Assembly: GCA_026874595.1 (NCBI GenBank)
Contig: CM049315.1
Coordinates: forward strand, 69,079,916 to 69,143,915
Direction of reading: 5' to 3'
DNA: 64,000 nucleotides
Origin: Sipunculus nudus
Lineage: Eukaryota; Annelida; Sipuncula; Golfingiida; Sipunculidae
A model generated the notes under the pieces. It did not search any database. It saw nothing but the letters and a program-made list of their open reading frames with translations, and had not been told where the DNA came from. A program made the translations under genes and the position numbers. Below, piece after piece: positions 1 to 13,136 of this stretch (the first letter of the stretch is position 1; every line of letters begins with the position of its first letter).

Positions 1-1372
1 AGTTACACTGACATTCATTAAACATGTATTAACTATATGGAAGAAAATGAAATATAAACTGAAGTATGTAAGATTGATACATTTAAGTGAAATATATATG
101 ACGAAAATATGTAAAAATATTCATTTAAATCAATATTTTCCATATGCCAGGTCCTTTACAATTGCCATGCTTAAATTATGTAAATAAGTGTGAAATAACT
201 TCGTGATATATAGGTGCTTGTCATATTAATTTACAAATGTAACTGTAGTGTTAGGTAATAGTGATGTTGAATGCAGAAGGTCCAGAATCTCCTATCAGTA
301 TAAGTAATAGTAATAGATACACAAGTAATAGTAATAGTAATATTAATATCAGAAATTGAAAGTTATAGTAATAGAAGTGGTGTAATAGATCCCATGTCTG
401 CTCAGGGATGGACAGACAATAGGAGAACACACACACTCTTCTATAGTGTAGCTCAGTATGACGAGAGTGGTCTTAAGTCAAACATTCTACATGAGAATTC
501 CTGACACACAGGGATTATATGGCTAAATAAGGAATATATATACGTCACAACAGCACTGCCTGACAAATATATGAAAAAAATAATTTGGAATATAGGGCAG
601 CTAGAAAGCCTGGAAAATACATATATCTTCTGTTACTGACTCATATAAACTGACATCCATTTTGCCACTTGTGGTAATATACTATAATCATGTATACATA
701 TACTATAAAAAAATATTAATTGGAATCGACGAAAAAGAATCGATAATTGAATTAGTACTAGTATATCACATATACGCCACACTTCACATGGCTCAGTATT
801 TATATACTAGGTATACATGTCACAATGCATACAGAAATTAAATACTTTTTATCTACATATATCATGTGATGATGTGACTGGTATCTCTTTTAGTGTTCAT
901 GTTCGCCGTGTCATCCACCAGATCAAACAGACTTCCGAGTCTTGTGCATGTAACCAGGTAACGTGCACTTCTGTTGAGATTTCCCGCACTTTTGGTTAGC
1001 AGCGGAGCACATAATTCGGTTCGTGAATATTTTGCAGTTTCGCTAGAGGCTTCCCCATTTAGCCTGGCACTGCTATATCCGGTACACTTGTACCGACATC
1101 GACAAAGCGGAAGTTGGCACTGCATGGATTATTCATATGGACCGGATCTGACGGATTTCGTCAACAAACCAGACGAGGAATTAATAACAGCGAGCTTGTA
1201 TGAACCTAATGCTCGTTTCAGTTGGTGCAACAATACTTCTGCTTTGTAACAATCAGTGTTCCTTGTGCATTTTTACTTATGTAAACATAAAAATTTAGCT
1301 GGTAAAGTGGGCGGGTCACAGCGGTCGCCTTGAAAAGTGGTGTGCCTTTCTCTATTATTAGTATCGGAGTGC
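1..1372. other. A+T-rich sequence without a recognisable gene
   Basis: No open frame here resembles a known family. A short imperfect GTAATA/TAATAG microsatellite lies at about 299-390. The overlapping open frames around 860-1250 on both strands have no family hallmark and look like chance. Confidence 0.5.
299..390. repeat. imperfect (AGTAAT)n microsatellite
   Basis: AGTAAT/AGTAATAG is repeated many times with interruptions. This simple repeat explains the low-complexity leucine/tyrosine-rich frame on the opposite strand. Confidence 0.6.
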
Positions 1373-1480
1373 TTATTGACACACGGTCCGAAAGTCTCGG
1401 TTACCTCGATTTGGAAGTCTCGGTTACCGTGTTTTAGGTCTCGGGTACTGAGAATGGGGAGTCTCGGTTACCGTGTGTCA
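1373..1480. repeat. small foldback element with internal 22-bp tandem repeat
   Basis: TTATTGACACACGG at 1373-1386 is mirrored by CCGTGTGTCA at 1471-1480. Between them GTCTCGG(T/G)TAC occurs four times, starting at 1394, 1417, 1438 and 1461, a period of 21-23 bases. The same terminal motif bounds 5305-5459, so the two are probably copies of one non-autonomous family. No target duplication is evident. Confidence 0.55.
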
Positions 1481-2734
1481 CCAGTGGTCAGTCATGCATA
1501 CCGCAATTAAGCTGGCGCACCGTTGCCCCAATTAATCACTTTGATCACTGGTGTCCTAGATCAAAGGGCCAGGTAACTTCAAAGGCTACCCGGGAAACTG
1601 GGCGTCATGAAATGTAGTGTTTTTTTATCATTGTGAAGACGTTTCTTTTGCCTTATTGTAACAGGGGTTTTCCAGGGTAATTGTGTAATTAAATTTTTTT
1701 TTTCACTGGCCTATTTTCCATCTTTAACGCAAATTATAAACAAAAGTAATGTTCTGTAATATAAAGGAGATGTATAATTTTACAAAAAAAAAACATTTTA
1801 TTAAAGGTGGTGTTGTTTGAGAGTCATTGTGTATCCTAAGTCGAATTTAACGGCTCAAACTTTGATCTACCACCATAACGTTAATCGTTATGCATGACGT
1901 TGATATTGATAAGGTCGCTAAGAAAACGTTGCATTGCATTGTACAAGCTATATTTGACTAATTTGAGCACATTTAGTCATAAAATATCAAATATGGTAGT
2001 TATTCTTATACAGATATCCATTTCCATTTATTATAGAATAATAAAAATGTGAAAATAATGCGTCAAAGATAATAAATGAAACAAGCCTTTAAAAATTCTC
2101 TAGTTGCATATTTACCTCACCCAGGGCCGCTGCATGGCAGGGCATGCATTAGGAAACACTGTTCAAAGGTCGAGAAGGATGATACTGAAGAAGACTGTAT
2201 TGGAATATTTAATTTTATATGGAACTTGCTTGAATATTTATGTACGGTATATTTTGTATATAATAAAAATATGTATGCATGTTTGTGTCCGTATCTTAAC
2301 ATGTTTATATTGTGTATATTAATTGTGTATATTTTATATAGCATGATGAATTGTTTGGATTTTCTTTCTTTTTTTATTACAGAAACGTAGTACATGCATA
2401 ACGTAACAGTACATACATACAAACATACATATAGAAATTAATATTTCAATAACAATTCACATTGAATCGTGAAGATTATTCATGTAGAGGAGAGCAGGTC
2501 GGAAAGGTTTTCCCATTTTGAATAATGTTGAGTTAATTTACCTCCTCAAAGTTTCTTAGCGATTACATCATATGTTGAATAAATCTGCTTAACAAAGCTT
2601 ATACATCCATGATAGTTCGGTAACATTTTGAGACATCTGCAATTACAAACATACTTTTTAGCAACCAGTGTTAGCATATTTAACCATCTATGTTCGCTTT
2701 AACCTAACAAAACTTAAAATACTGAAAACTTAAC
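1481..2734. other. no gene recognised
   Basis: The sequence is A+T-rich and noncoding. The stretch near 1558-1600 (GATCAAAGG and following bases) resembles 5202-5240, next to the second foldback element, suggesting a shared dispersed repeat. Open frames at 2076-2420 on both strands are low complexity. Confidence 0.4.
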
Positions 2735-3063
2735 AGAGGAGTTTAATGACGAATTATTCAAAACCTCTTGTATTTTTAACCACAAGTTAGCGACAAGAGA
2801 ACAATTCCAAAAAATATGTGGTAAATTTTCTCTTACTAATTTACAAAAGGTACAAGTAGGAGAATCTATTAGCCTACATTTAGTCTATGAAGAAATGGGT
2901 TTAACGTCACCCGACGTTGTAGTTCATAAAACTGAAAATTCCTAAGTGGTACGAAATGTGTTGTGTCATAAATCTTGGAGAATCCAATATAAACAATCTC
3001 CTCTGATATATCAATTAAATCTTGTTTCCATTTCTAAACTACTTAGTCTGGAGTTACTAAATG
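2735..3063 (-). pseudogene. L1/Tx1-like LINE ORF2, C-terminal fragment
   Basis: Reading the minus strand from about 3063 gives segments containing GFSKIYDTT, RRVTLNPFLHRL, CTFCKLVRE and LPHIFWNCS. These match the C-terminal Cys-rich region of the decayed LINE at 6096-9706, which has GFSKIYGTT, RRLTLNPFLCKL and a CQEEEETLVHLFWEC-type motif. Stops interrupt the frame near 2885. This is a 3' fragment of an L1-like element; no reverse transcriptase core is present. Confidence 0.7.
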
Positions 3064-3284
3064 TTTCTCTTGTTTTCTCTCATCATTAGAGTGCATGTAC
3101 GGGTTGTGCTTTTTTCTAACGGCGTAAAAGTAAATTTTTACACTTGTTCCAACAGCGGACCAAGTATTCTACCAAAGCCTTACCGTTATAATCTATGAAT
3201 TAAACCAATTGAATTGTATTATCAAGTATAGGAAACTGCGTAATTGTGTAAGATGTTTTATCATATATATACAGAATTGTTAGG

Positions 3285-3480
3285 GGTTCGTAATATAGGC
3301 AGAACATTCAAAACCATTGTGCCTCTCATCTTCGACGTCACCGTTTTTACATATGACACAGCCCCTTGCTTCAGTGTTTAGGTTCTTGTAGTTATTGGGT
3401 GGTATCAGCCTATATATGGTGTCTAAAATCTGTCAGTTTCAGTTCTCAGCGCAAGTATCCCACACCAAAGCCGAGCAAGT
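3285..3480 (-). pseudogene. LINE ORF2 3'-terminal zinc-motif fragment, second family
   Basis: The minus strand encodes a segment with LARLWCGILALRTETDRF and then, in a neighbouring frame, CVICKNGDVEDERHNGFEC. This C-x2-C-x10-H-x4-C pattern with an acidic stretch is the usual terminal motif of animal non-LTR retrotransposon proteins. It differs from the adjacent L1-like fragment, so two unrelated LINE tails lie side by side. A stop and a frameshift separate the two segments. Confidence 0.65.
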
Positions 3481-5304
3481 GTACTGAACTTTGCTGTCGT
3501 CGATCAGGCCATATACTTTTTACGTATATATATACTTAATTATGTTCCGTGCACTGAGTGCTGATAAAACTGATAAAAAAATCTTAATTTCAGAACTGAT
3601 CGGTATTGTTCAAGCCATTTATGTTGATTATCAGAACGTAACTTCTGGTTCAGATTACGTTGGCAATGCGGCGCTATTTCATTATATGTGTGTATTAATA
3701 TACATCAATGGATTCGAGTATCTTACTTCTTTGCATCTGAGCACTAAGTTATCCGCGACTTGCAAGGTTATAATCCAATATGAATACTTTCTTGGTTAGA
3801 CTTGTGTAATCCATAGTGATTCCAAAACCGTAACATCTCAATCAAATGATATCTACATGTCAAACAACAAATGTCTCTTTCAGAGCAGCAATTACACATG
3901 CAGAACCTGTGAACACTAAAAAAGGTAACGGAGAGGTCTGTTTTGAATTTTATCACATGACGGGGTTTATGCATATCCCCATAACTCAGACGCATAATCT
4001 ATAGGACTGTTACTACCATCATAGTATTTAAGTTTGTTAAGGAGTCATATAAGTATAGTATCCTTAAAATTCTTAAACTTGCTCAATACTAGACCAAGTG
4101 ATTACAATCCAACAGGCGCTAGGAAATCAGAACTTTTGGCCATAAAAAAAATGGATTTTATACCGACATAAGGCTTTCTATTTTTTTCTGCTAAGCCGTT
4201 AATATATATATTAAACAGCGTGACGGATTATATCGCCTTGTACCTCAGATAGTACCCCCAAAAAAATTGGTAAAAATATTATTACTTAATCATACATAAG
4301 CTGAATAACTACTATATAAACTTTTTTATGGTGTTATAGATTTTGTAATCAAATTTTAGTCCAAACAGCCGCGAGTGAAGAGTAGTTTCCTATATTTACC
4401 CATCAATAGCTTTTTTTCCTGCATGCATGCACATGCCCACTTACTAGGGCGACGTGTTTCTATTCCTTGAGGCAAACGATTACTTAATAATGAAGTAACT
4501 AAAAAATATGATCAGGACAGGAGCGACCTTTTCGAACCCCATTCTGATCTTTGGCTATATATAGGGTTAAGTTTGTTAAAGTAAGACACGTTATTCTGTA
4601 ATCGATCAGGCCACGATGATGAGTTCTTGATAAAGATATGACCATTCCATGGTTCGTAGTTACTTAGCCAATTTCATTTTCAGTTTGTTTCTCTGATTTT
4701 TAACATGTACACTTTGCATCGTGAAAATCTGGAAAAGTATACATCTCATAAAGAAGAATGTGACAAAATTCTCAGTAATCACGTCTCTATTAAAATTAGA
4801 GTAATAAAGTATCCACTTCTCCAGGTTAATAGCTATTATTCATTTATTCAGTATCTATGTGCTTATCAAGTTTGTATATTTAGTAATAAAAAACTATGAT
4901 TAACTTGCTATATTTTGTATTAATTTCAATAAAGCTTATTTGTTCCTATTATCCTTGTTTATTATTTTCTGATTAGAAAAATAATATTGAATAAAACGAG
5001 ATATATGTATGTAAATTATATTTTATTTTTAAATTTTTGAATATATTTAAAATTTTGAAATGAGTGAAATAATTTTCATCAGGGATGTAATTTTCATCCC
5101 CGAAATTAGTAGCACCCCGCCTGGTAAAAATAGGTTTTAAACTAATTAATATACCTAGGCGATGAAAGTAATAAACTATTATAAATGTTAAACATTTGTG
5201 TCCGAGATCAAAGGACCCCTATGGTAACACCTGATTAGTCCAAAGCTACCACTTCTCCTACACGGCCCGGTAATTAACACCTGCTATAGTAACAACAACT
5301 CGCG
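3481..5304. other. no gene recognised
   Basis: Open frames at 3491-3799 (+), 3768-3995 (-) and 4705-4899 (+) show no motif that I recognise. The region may hold further decayed LINE sequence upstream of the fragment at 3285-3480, but I cannot show it. Confidence 0.35.
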
Positions 5305-5459
5305 TTATTGACACACGGTTTCGGGTATCACGACGGGGGTGTTAGTGACACACGGTGAACGCCCTGCCATCTAGCGGGAGTGTGACAGATTTGACGCATG
5401 CGCAGTTGAACCGTGTGTTAATAAACTGGACCTTATTGGCACACCCCGTGTGTCAATAA
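5305..5459. repeat. foldback/MITE-like element with perfect 14-bp inverted ends
   Basis: TTATTGACACACGG (5305-5318) and its exact reverse complement (5446-5459) bound 155 bases. A second imperfect inverted pair lies inside, TTAGTGACACACGG (5342-5355) against CCGTGTGTTAATAA (5411-5424). The element shares its end motif with 1373-1480. No convincing target-site duplication is seen. Confidence 0.6.
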
Positions 5460-5608
5460 GGGCGGCCTATTAGTATAGTAGGGCCGGGACTATGCCTTAT
5501 ATACCCGTTAACCCTCTATATACCCGTAAAGACACTATTTATACGACAAGTGCCTGTGGTCAAGACAGTGCGTAAGTGATTCTACATTCCCTCCTGACAC
5601 TTTCACCC

Positions 5609-5702
5609 AGAGTTAATAAAGCCTGCCTAAACCTAAACTTAATTTTTTTTTTAATTACAGAGTTACTAAAGCCTGCCTAAACTTAATTTTTTTTAATTAA
5701 CA
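5609..5702. repeat. 50-bp tandem duplication
   Basis: AGAGTTAATAAAGCCTGCC is repeated 50 bases later with small changes, and each copy ends in a T-run followed by AATTA. Confidence 0.75.
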
Positions 5703-5936
5703 AAAAAAGAGTACATAAGGATACACATAAACGATACAAACATAGATGTACATCTACACAAATACATAATAAACACAACAATACATAAACATATAAAACA
5801 AGCATATCACTGGCTATAATTTAACCTTAGGAATGACAGAACCAGATAAAAAAAAAGAATCACACAAAAGAACATACAACACAGAATAAAACTATTTATC
5901 CCCATAGTAATAAGTCGAAATATTATTACTTATTTG

Positions 5937-8900
5937 GTTTATTTATTTTTTTGTTATTTTTTATTTATTTATTTATTTTGAAATGGAGGTTTGCTTAAGC
6001 TACTTTATGATGCTTAAAAGTTTTCCCATTAATGTGGTTTTTATTTATTTTACCTCTTTTAATTGCTATATTTTGTTCTATTGAGTGTAAATCTCTCATA
6101 TACACAGCAAGGCCCTGAAACGTAGGTAGTTTCCTGTAGCATCTACAATTATATATATATATTTTTTGGTTTCTAGTGTAAGCATGTTTATCCAGTCATG
6201 TTCACTATTATTAAAGAGAAATTCTTTACTTGATAAATTTGATAATATAACTTTAGACTCTTGTTCGACCATATCTGACCACAGTGTAGCTGTAAAAGAA
6301 CATTCCCAGAATAAATGAACCAAAGTTTCTTCTTCCTCTTGACAAAAAGTGTATTTACTTGAATTGATAATTTTTAACTTACATAGAAATGGATTCAAAG
6401 TCAGCCTACGATGAAGGATGTAATATTGAAATATACGTTGCTTAACCGATATCGTGGTCCCATATATCTTGGAAAATCCCTGGTACACATCCATATCTGT
6501 AACTGTGATAAAATCATCTTTCCTTTTTTTGATTGCATTTTCTGGAGGGACTATATGTTGGTCCACCAGTTGGTCATATATAAATGTTGCTGTTTTCTTA
6601 TTAGTTAACACTATTAAGAAGTTTATGTAAAGTTCTAGGTGATATCATTTCTTTGTTCTCATTGACTATGATTTGTTTCTACCTTCGTAGAATTGCTTGA
6701 ACTAAACTAATATAATTCAAAAAAATTATTGACCTCATACTTACTAATAAATTCCTTATTCTTTTAAACTTATTCGTACTTTGTACCGTTTTAACTAAAT
6801 CTGTTACAAATATGACTCCTTTACTGAAAAGCGGTTTGTAAAATAAAATTGTATGATTAATTTTATATGAGAATTAAACCATATACATTGTGACATAACT
6901 TCTTCATAAGTTTCTGGATCATAGAAGCTGTTATTGCACCAGTGTTGCATAATTTCTTCCCTAAAAGGATATTTATATTTCATAATATATTTTACATGTT
7001 TAGGTGCTAGATTACAATTGAAAGATAATTCTCCTAGTTTGAAAAATCCTAAAACAATTTTCCTCCAGACATTTTGTGGACTTTTATCTAAAAAACGCTT
7101 TATCCACGCCAATTTTAAAGCTACATTCTTAATTGAAATCTCAATCATATCCAGGCCTCCTTTTTCAATAGATCCCATAGCTTGTCTTTTTATTAAGTCA
7201 TTGCGTCTTCCTCAAATAAATTTATATATACGTCTCTCTATTTGTTTCATAAATATTTGACTGGGTGTAGGTAGAACTGAAAGATGATATATCAACTGTG
7301 ATATGACAAAATTCTTTAATTCAGTTATTTTATCAATTGGTGTAAGTTTTCGAGCATTCCATACTGCTAATATATTATTTATTTTGTTTTTTACTGACCA
7401 AAGTTTTCATGTACCATATCTTCAAGTGAGGGAGTGACCTTCACTCCTAATAGTGTTATTCCTTTATCTCTATATACAAGACCTAAATCTTCTACCTTAT
7501 TTTTCACATGGTTTATTACCTTTCCTTAATATGCCATCAACAGTTTTATCTTTATTGATTTTTAATCCAGAAAATGATTTAAAATCTTCAAACAAATATA
7601 ATATTTTTTTCTATACTTTTATGATCTTCTACAAATAATGTCGTTTCATCTGCATACTGTAAAATTTTATTTTCTTCACCATATGTATTTATACCTTAAT
7701 ACCTTTTTCTGACCTTATTGCTAATGCTAATATTTTAACACATAATATAAATAAGTAGGGTGATAAGGGGCAACCCTGCCGCACCCCCCTTGATACAGAG
7801 AAAAAGCTTGATATCGATCGATTATTGAATACACAACTTGTAATGTCATTGTTTACTGTTTTTATCATTGAGATGAAATTAGAGTCAAAGTTCCTATGTC
7901 TGAGTATTGTGTACAGATAATTCCATTCTAAATAATCAAATGCCTTTTCAAAATGTACTGCCATCAACATTGTATTTAATTTTTTCATCTGCATAACTAA
8001 TTATAGTAATAATTTTATTTATAGTTTCTCCGATATTTCTATCTTTAATAAATCCAGTCTGGTAACTGTGAATCAATTCTGCAAACACACACTTTTATTT
8101 GTTTGATAAAAGTTTTGTAATAATCTTATAATTAGTATTTAGCAAAGTGAGTGGTCCCAAATTTTTCAAAATATTTTAAATCTTTCCCTTTTTTGGTAGC
8201 AAAGTTATAATCCCTTGTCTCTTTTTTAAAGAAAACTTACCCATTTGCAATGATTATTGTATAGATTTAATAAAATAACTTTATATCTTTCCAAAAGAAT
8301 TTATAAATTTCAGTAGTAAGGCCATCAGTGCCTGGAGATTTTCCATTTTTCATTGTATTTAAGCTTTTAAAAAATTCTTCATCATTTAATTCTTCAGACC
8401 ATGTTATGTCAGTCTTGGGTATATTTATCTGATATTTATCTAGAAAGCTATTTAATTTGTTTTCATTGTATTTAATATTTGAAGTATACCTTTTATTGAA
8501 ATAATCTTCTTTCAAAATTTCTCTCTGATCAATAATTATTTTACCATTAACATCTAATTTATTTATTACTTTCCTATTGAAGTTTCGTTTCTCAAGTTTT
8601 AGGAAATATTTTTATTCCTTCCTCATACCATCTGACTTTACTTCTTAACATAGCTGCCCTAGTTTTTTCTTCGATTAATTTATTAAATTCATTTTTAATA
8701 GATTCAAAGTGTTTTTTTTCCTAGGTCTGATAATTCTGGATTTTGCAATCTATTTATTTCTTTTTCTAAGACAGTAAGTTTGTTATTCCTTTCCTTTCTT
8801 AGCTGAGTACTATAACTTATTGTAAATCCTATGGCCATTTTTTATGGTATCCCACAGCAGGGAAGGATTTGCTTCTTTGTTTTCTGATATTGTATTTAAA

Positions 8901-9720
8901 ATACATTCTTTAATCATTTTTATATAATCTTGATCATGTAATAGTGAATTATTAAATTTCCAAAATCCAGGTCCTGTAACATTGTGAGAATTCTTTAAAC
9001 CTAAAACAATACCTCTGTGGTCCGTTTTATAACCTTGGACTTTATCTACTACATGGATAAATTCAACAAGTCCTAAAGATATTAAGAAATAATCTAATCT
9101 GCTTGCTATAAAGATTGGATTATTACGTGAGGATGTATACTTTTTAACATTAGGATTAAAGTGTCTCCAGAATCTATTAAGTCTAAATAAAAAATCCACT
9201 CCTTTATCAATATACGTGTTTGATTTTTTTCAGAATGATAACCATCTAATCTATCCATATGAGGCTCCATTACAATGTTCCAGTCGCCTCCCGCAATAAC
9301 ATTTTCATTGCACATGTTTTCAATCTGACAAAATAAATTATTAAAGAAATTTATATCTGAATTGTTAGGTGCATATAGATTATATAATGTTACCCTAATG
9401 TCATCTATAGTGGTATCCATAATAATGAATCTCCCATTTTCATCACAGTTTACACTATGTATATCATGTATAACATTATTTTTTTATCAATATGGCTACG
9501 CCTCTTTAAGAAGGGTTTCCACTACTAATAGTTAAATGATGACCCCATTTAGCTCGCCATTTCATAAGATCTTCTGGAACACTGTGCGTTTCTTGCAACA
9601 TAATAATACCATATTTTTTACCTTGGAGCCAATGGAAAAGCTGTCTTCTTTCCTTACACCCACTGAATCCCCTTGCATTCAGAGATAATATATCTATGTT
9701 GGACAAATAAGAAATAAATA
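5937..9720 (-). mobile_element. decayed L1/Tx1-like LINE, ORF2 plus 3' end
   Basis: The coding remains run from the endonuclease start near 9706 to the C-terminal Cys/His motif near 6100. A T/A-rich run on the plus strand at 5937-5982 is in the right place to be the poly(A)-like tail of a minus-strand LINE. No ORF1 is adjacent upstream; the nearest minus-strand ORF1 lies at 17994-19044, beyond an LTR element, and could have belonged to the same insertion. Confidence 0.65.
6096..9706 (-). pseudogene. LINE ORF2: AP endonuclease plus reverse transcriptase, broken
   Basis: In an intact element this protein nicks the target and copies the element RNA by target-primed reverse transcription. In order on the minus strand: an endonuclease start with DILSLNARG and QETHS (9706-9506); GGDWNIVM (about 9290); the TDHRGIVL block (about 9010); the RT entry region with GKSPGTDGLT (about 8330); the AFDYLEWN and VRQGCPLSPYLFIL blocks (7994-7689); a YADE box at about 7640 where YADD is expected; thumb (7178-6804); and a C-terminal Cys-His motif with LVHLFWEC (about 6310). 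At least six frame changes or stops break it, and the change of the second catalytic Asp to Glu would also impair it. Clearly a relic. Confidence 0.85.
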
Positions 9721-10217
9721 ATTATATATAGTACTACATATATTCAGTTCCATGTACACATGTTAATCAGAACCAGTGAGAATATATCTAAACATACAGC
9801 AATCAATTTGGACTACATAAAAGAACTTGCTGATCTGTATTATTCTGCTAAAGTCGTGAAACAGTTCAACTATTATCACATTCTTATGCCAGTGAGATGT
9901 TATAACTCTAACAACTACAGGACAAGCAGAAGACAAAAAAAACCCCATAAAATTACATAAAGAAACCACAAGTGGATGAGAACACATAGTTAACTTCCAA
10001 GCCCTTACAGGCAGTAAGTGCTGCTGAATACTAGAGCAGAAAGAGTGCCTGTTTTACTGCATCACCATCATGAAAACTAGAAATACAGTAATAGTGGTGA
10101 TAGTAAGATGTTTTAAGTTTTTGGTTGCTTATGGCTCATTCTCAGGGTTGTATAAAAGATATAACATTTTTCTTATCCGATCTCACTTGTAACTGCATGT
10201 AACCAAGTCAGGCTAAC
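9721..10217. other. no gene recognised
   Basis: A pair of overlapping open frames (9760-9987) on opposite strands shows no family signature. It lies immediately upstream of the LINE ORF2 relic and is not a recognisable ORF1. Confidence 0.4.
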
Positions 10218-10705
10218 GTAATATAATGACTGCACAAAGTCACAGACTGTTAAATATGTATTTTCATTTAGTGGAAATCTGGTTGCCATACATTTCATAA
10301 TGTTACATCCTAATATTGAGTGAAAGTATGCAATAATAAGTAATTTATTAAATAAATGAATATATACGTTAAGATATTTCTTGTGCAAAATACAAAATAT
10401 AAACCGACCTGAGGATTAAAATCTGTCCCAAAGGCCCATCGTGTGGGATGATATAATGTATTATTAGATAATATAATATAATGACTTCGCAAAATCACAG
10501 ACTGTTAAATATGTATTTTCATTTTAATGTGAATCCTGTTGCCACTCATTTTTCTGTGATGAATGATGTTATGCAACAATAAATCATCATAGAAATACAT
10601 GTATATATGTTAAGATTCTTCTTGTACAGAAATACAAAATCTACCCTGACCTAAGGATTAAAATTGTCCCAAAGACACTTCGTATGAGTATGATTTAATG
10701 TTTAA
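10218..10705. repeat. tandem duplication, period about 255 bp
   Basis: The segment beginning ATATAATGACTGCACAAAGT, running through CACAGACTGTTAAATATGTA (10241) to the CTGAGGATTAAAATCTGTCC stretch (about 10410), recurs at 10473-10705 (CACAGACTGTT at 10496; CTAAGGATTAAAATTGTCCC at about 10650). The copies are clearly diverged. Confidence 0.8.
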
Positions 10706-11941
10706 ATTGAGAAAGCTGAAATGTTATGTAGTAATTTATGTGCATGATGCAATATGTAACATGCCTGTACAATTATCAAGGTTAAGGATATAAATAAGGT
10801 ATAAAGTATCATTGATATCTAGTTTTCAACTGTTTCTGTAATGTAGGAAGACTATTCTTTGAAGAAGGTAAGGTATCATCAGTCTTATAATAACTGATGT
10901 GTATTACAGCTGCTTCTGAGATTAGTTAAAATATCATTAAAGTTATGGTTTATTAACTTCTAAACTACATCTGTGCCGTACTTCAGATATCATCAGAATT
11001 AGACAGGTTGATCTACCATTATTTCTATGATGCATGCATGATATCGTTATATTTATAATATTTAATTCCGAAAGCTTCTGTTGATGTGGGTAAGATGTCT
11101 TGAGAATTAAATTAGTTGATTCGATTATTTTTAGCCAATGCGCCTCCAAAGTGTGTTGCCTATGACATTATAAAATATGCATGTATTTTGCAGGAAATCA
11201 AACTTAGGTGAGATATGTTATTGATTAGCAATCCTTATGAGTTTAATATAAAGAAAAATGACCTAAATAGAATAAAGAAAAAGATAATCAAACTTGGGCG
11301 AGATAATCTGTAGATAAGTGGTTATGGTGAGTATTGAAAAAAAAATAAAAAATCCATCAAAGCCCTGGTAATTTGTCGCGGTGACACCAAAAGTTGACAA
11401 TTGGACAGAAATGCGGACAGACAGTGGGTATACCCCAATACTCTTTGTCATATGACTGCCGTGTGAAAACACCATATCTTTCCATTTACTAGATTGTTTT
11501 GATTGATGATTTTACTACATAAATTACATCACTCATCAGTTCTCCACCTTACCATAAAATTGGTATACCATAAGAAAGACTTTCCATGTTTTTTTAGTTT
11601 ATACCATAAGTTTTTTTTCCATATCCCAGATTCATGCTTTTATATAAATTTACTGTTGAAGGTGATTTTTTAAAATATTCATATATGTACATCGCATAAA
11701 CAACATCAACGGCCCAGCCTAAGTTGGGAACATTTTTGTTTTTTTTTTATAGTCACTATTGGCAACTAACCAACGGAAAAAATCATACACCGGGACTATC
11801 AACAAATCAGGTATAATCAACACATGAATGGAACTTACAACAAACGCACAACATCTTCAAGTAATGTCCACACATGTTCATTATCAAAACCAAGTCCTCG
11901 AGTGCCTAACAGGCGATATTTTTCTGTTAACCATTGATTAT
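10706..11941. other. no gene recognised
   Basis: A+T-rich sequence with no family-level coding signal. It ends at the 3' LTR of the Gypsy-like element. Confidence 0.4.
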
Positions 11942-12263
11942 TGTAGTGGTGTTCTTGTTCCCACAGATAACGAACTCCAGCAACGGTTTACAGATGTTTT
12001 ATTCGCCCCGGCTCGAGTACCAACTAACTAACATGTCCACGAAAACTTGGGACATTAACTACGCGCATGCGCACTAGCTATAACAATAAACAAAATAACA
12101 TGTAACATTTAAGCCGCTGTTAACCCTACTCTACCAGTTTCGATTAATACAGTTCTACCACTACCCTGCCGGTAGATGTCGCCATCAGCAGAACACGAAA
12201 TAATTCACTGGTTTACATTTTAATACTACTATTTGACTCTAGATGTCGCCACAATTGATAACA
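11942..12263 (-). repeat. 3' LTR of the SGNH/PHD Gypsy-like element
   Basis: The LTR aligns over its full 322 bases with 17469-17790. In element orientation it starts TGTTATCAATTGTGGCGAC and ends CACCACTACA. Confidence 0.9.
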
Positions 12264-12280
12264 ATCTCCCCCCCCCCCTT
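12264..12280 (-). promoter_or_regulatory. polypurine tract
   Basis: On the minus strand AA followed by eleven G and AGAT lies directly upstream of the 3' LTR. This is the expected place and composition for the plus-strand primer of reverse transcription. Confidence 0.8.
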
Positions 12281-13136
12281 AAAAGGATGAAAGACTTATA
12301 AACATCAACTAAATCACTAATTATTAAGAGTAAACATCACAACATATATAGGTCTACCAATTTCCAGAGGACAGGTTGTCCCTTTAACCTCGGCAGATAT
12401 ACACAACATCTCATTCCCCACCAACCATATGGTGAACCATTTTAACAGGTTATGAGCCTAACTATGCTTCCTCAAATGTCGCGAGAGACATCAATATCCG
12501 TTCCGTATTACAATACATTACATAAAACATATTAGAAAATTACTCTCATACCCCACCAGCTATGGTGTCAAGCATAATTTAACAGTAATTGAACCTACCA
12601 TACACATACCCCACCTACTACACAGGTGTACCAACAAACCGCTCTCTAATGTTACATAACTTTAGGGTTTAATACGAGGCATATACCATAAATATCCTCA
12701 TAATATAATCATAATATCTGCGATATATGGGTCGCCAAGGAATGTGACCCACTCATAGATTTTACCCCCTAAAGGTAGACTATGAATGACATTTCACTAA
12801 AAAAGACATTATAATAAGAATACTATAACCAGAAATCTATTTGTACTTGGTACTAAGTAGGCACTGAGTAACGTAAGCTCCACTGCTTGCCTGACACAAT
12901 TTACAAGAACACACAAAACAGGCACCATTGGGGACGACATACTCATTACAGAGCCAATACTAGAGCAATACTTGATTTATAAATTTCTGGTGAGATCACC
13001 GTACCAGCTTGCTGTTCCTCAAAAAGAATACATTTTAAGTAGACACTAACATATTTCGGTAATCACAAACAAGATTACTGTTCATAAACAAGTAGATAGC
13101 TCAACATCACACTAGTATAATTATTACACTAAAGGA
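12281..13136 (-). other. noncoding 3' part of the Gypsy-like element
   Basis: Integrase core sequence is expected here, but apart from its first residues (about 13137-13170) I recognise no DDE core or C-terminal domain. The segment is either a 3' untranslated region exposed by a deletion or strongly decayed sequence. Confidence 0.5.

Noticed and set aside
3491-3799. 102-codon plus-strand ORF
   Set aside because: No recognisable family and no splice context, and it overlaps a region next to LINE relics. Likely chance.
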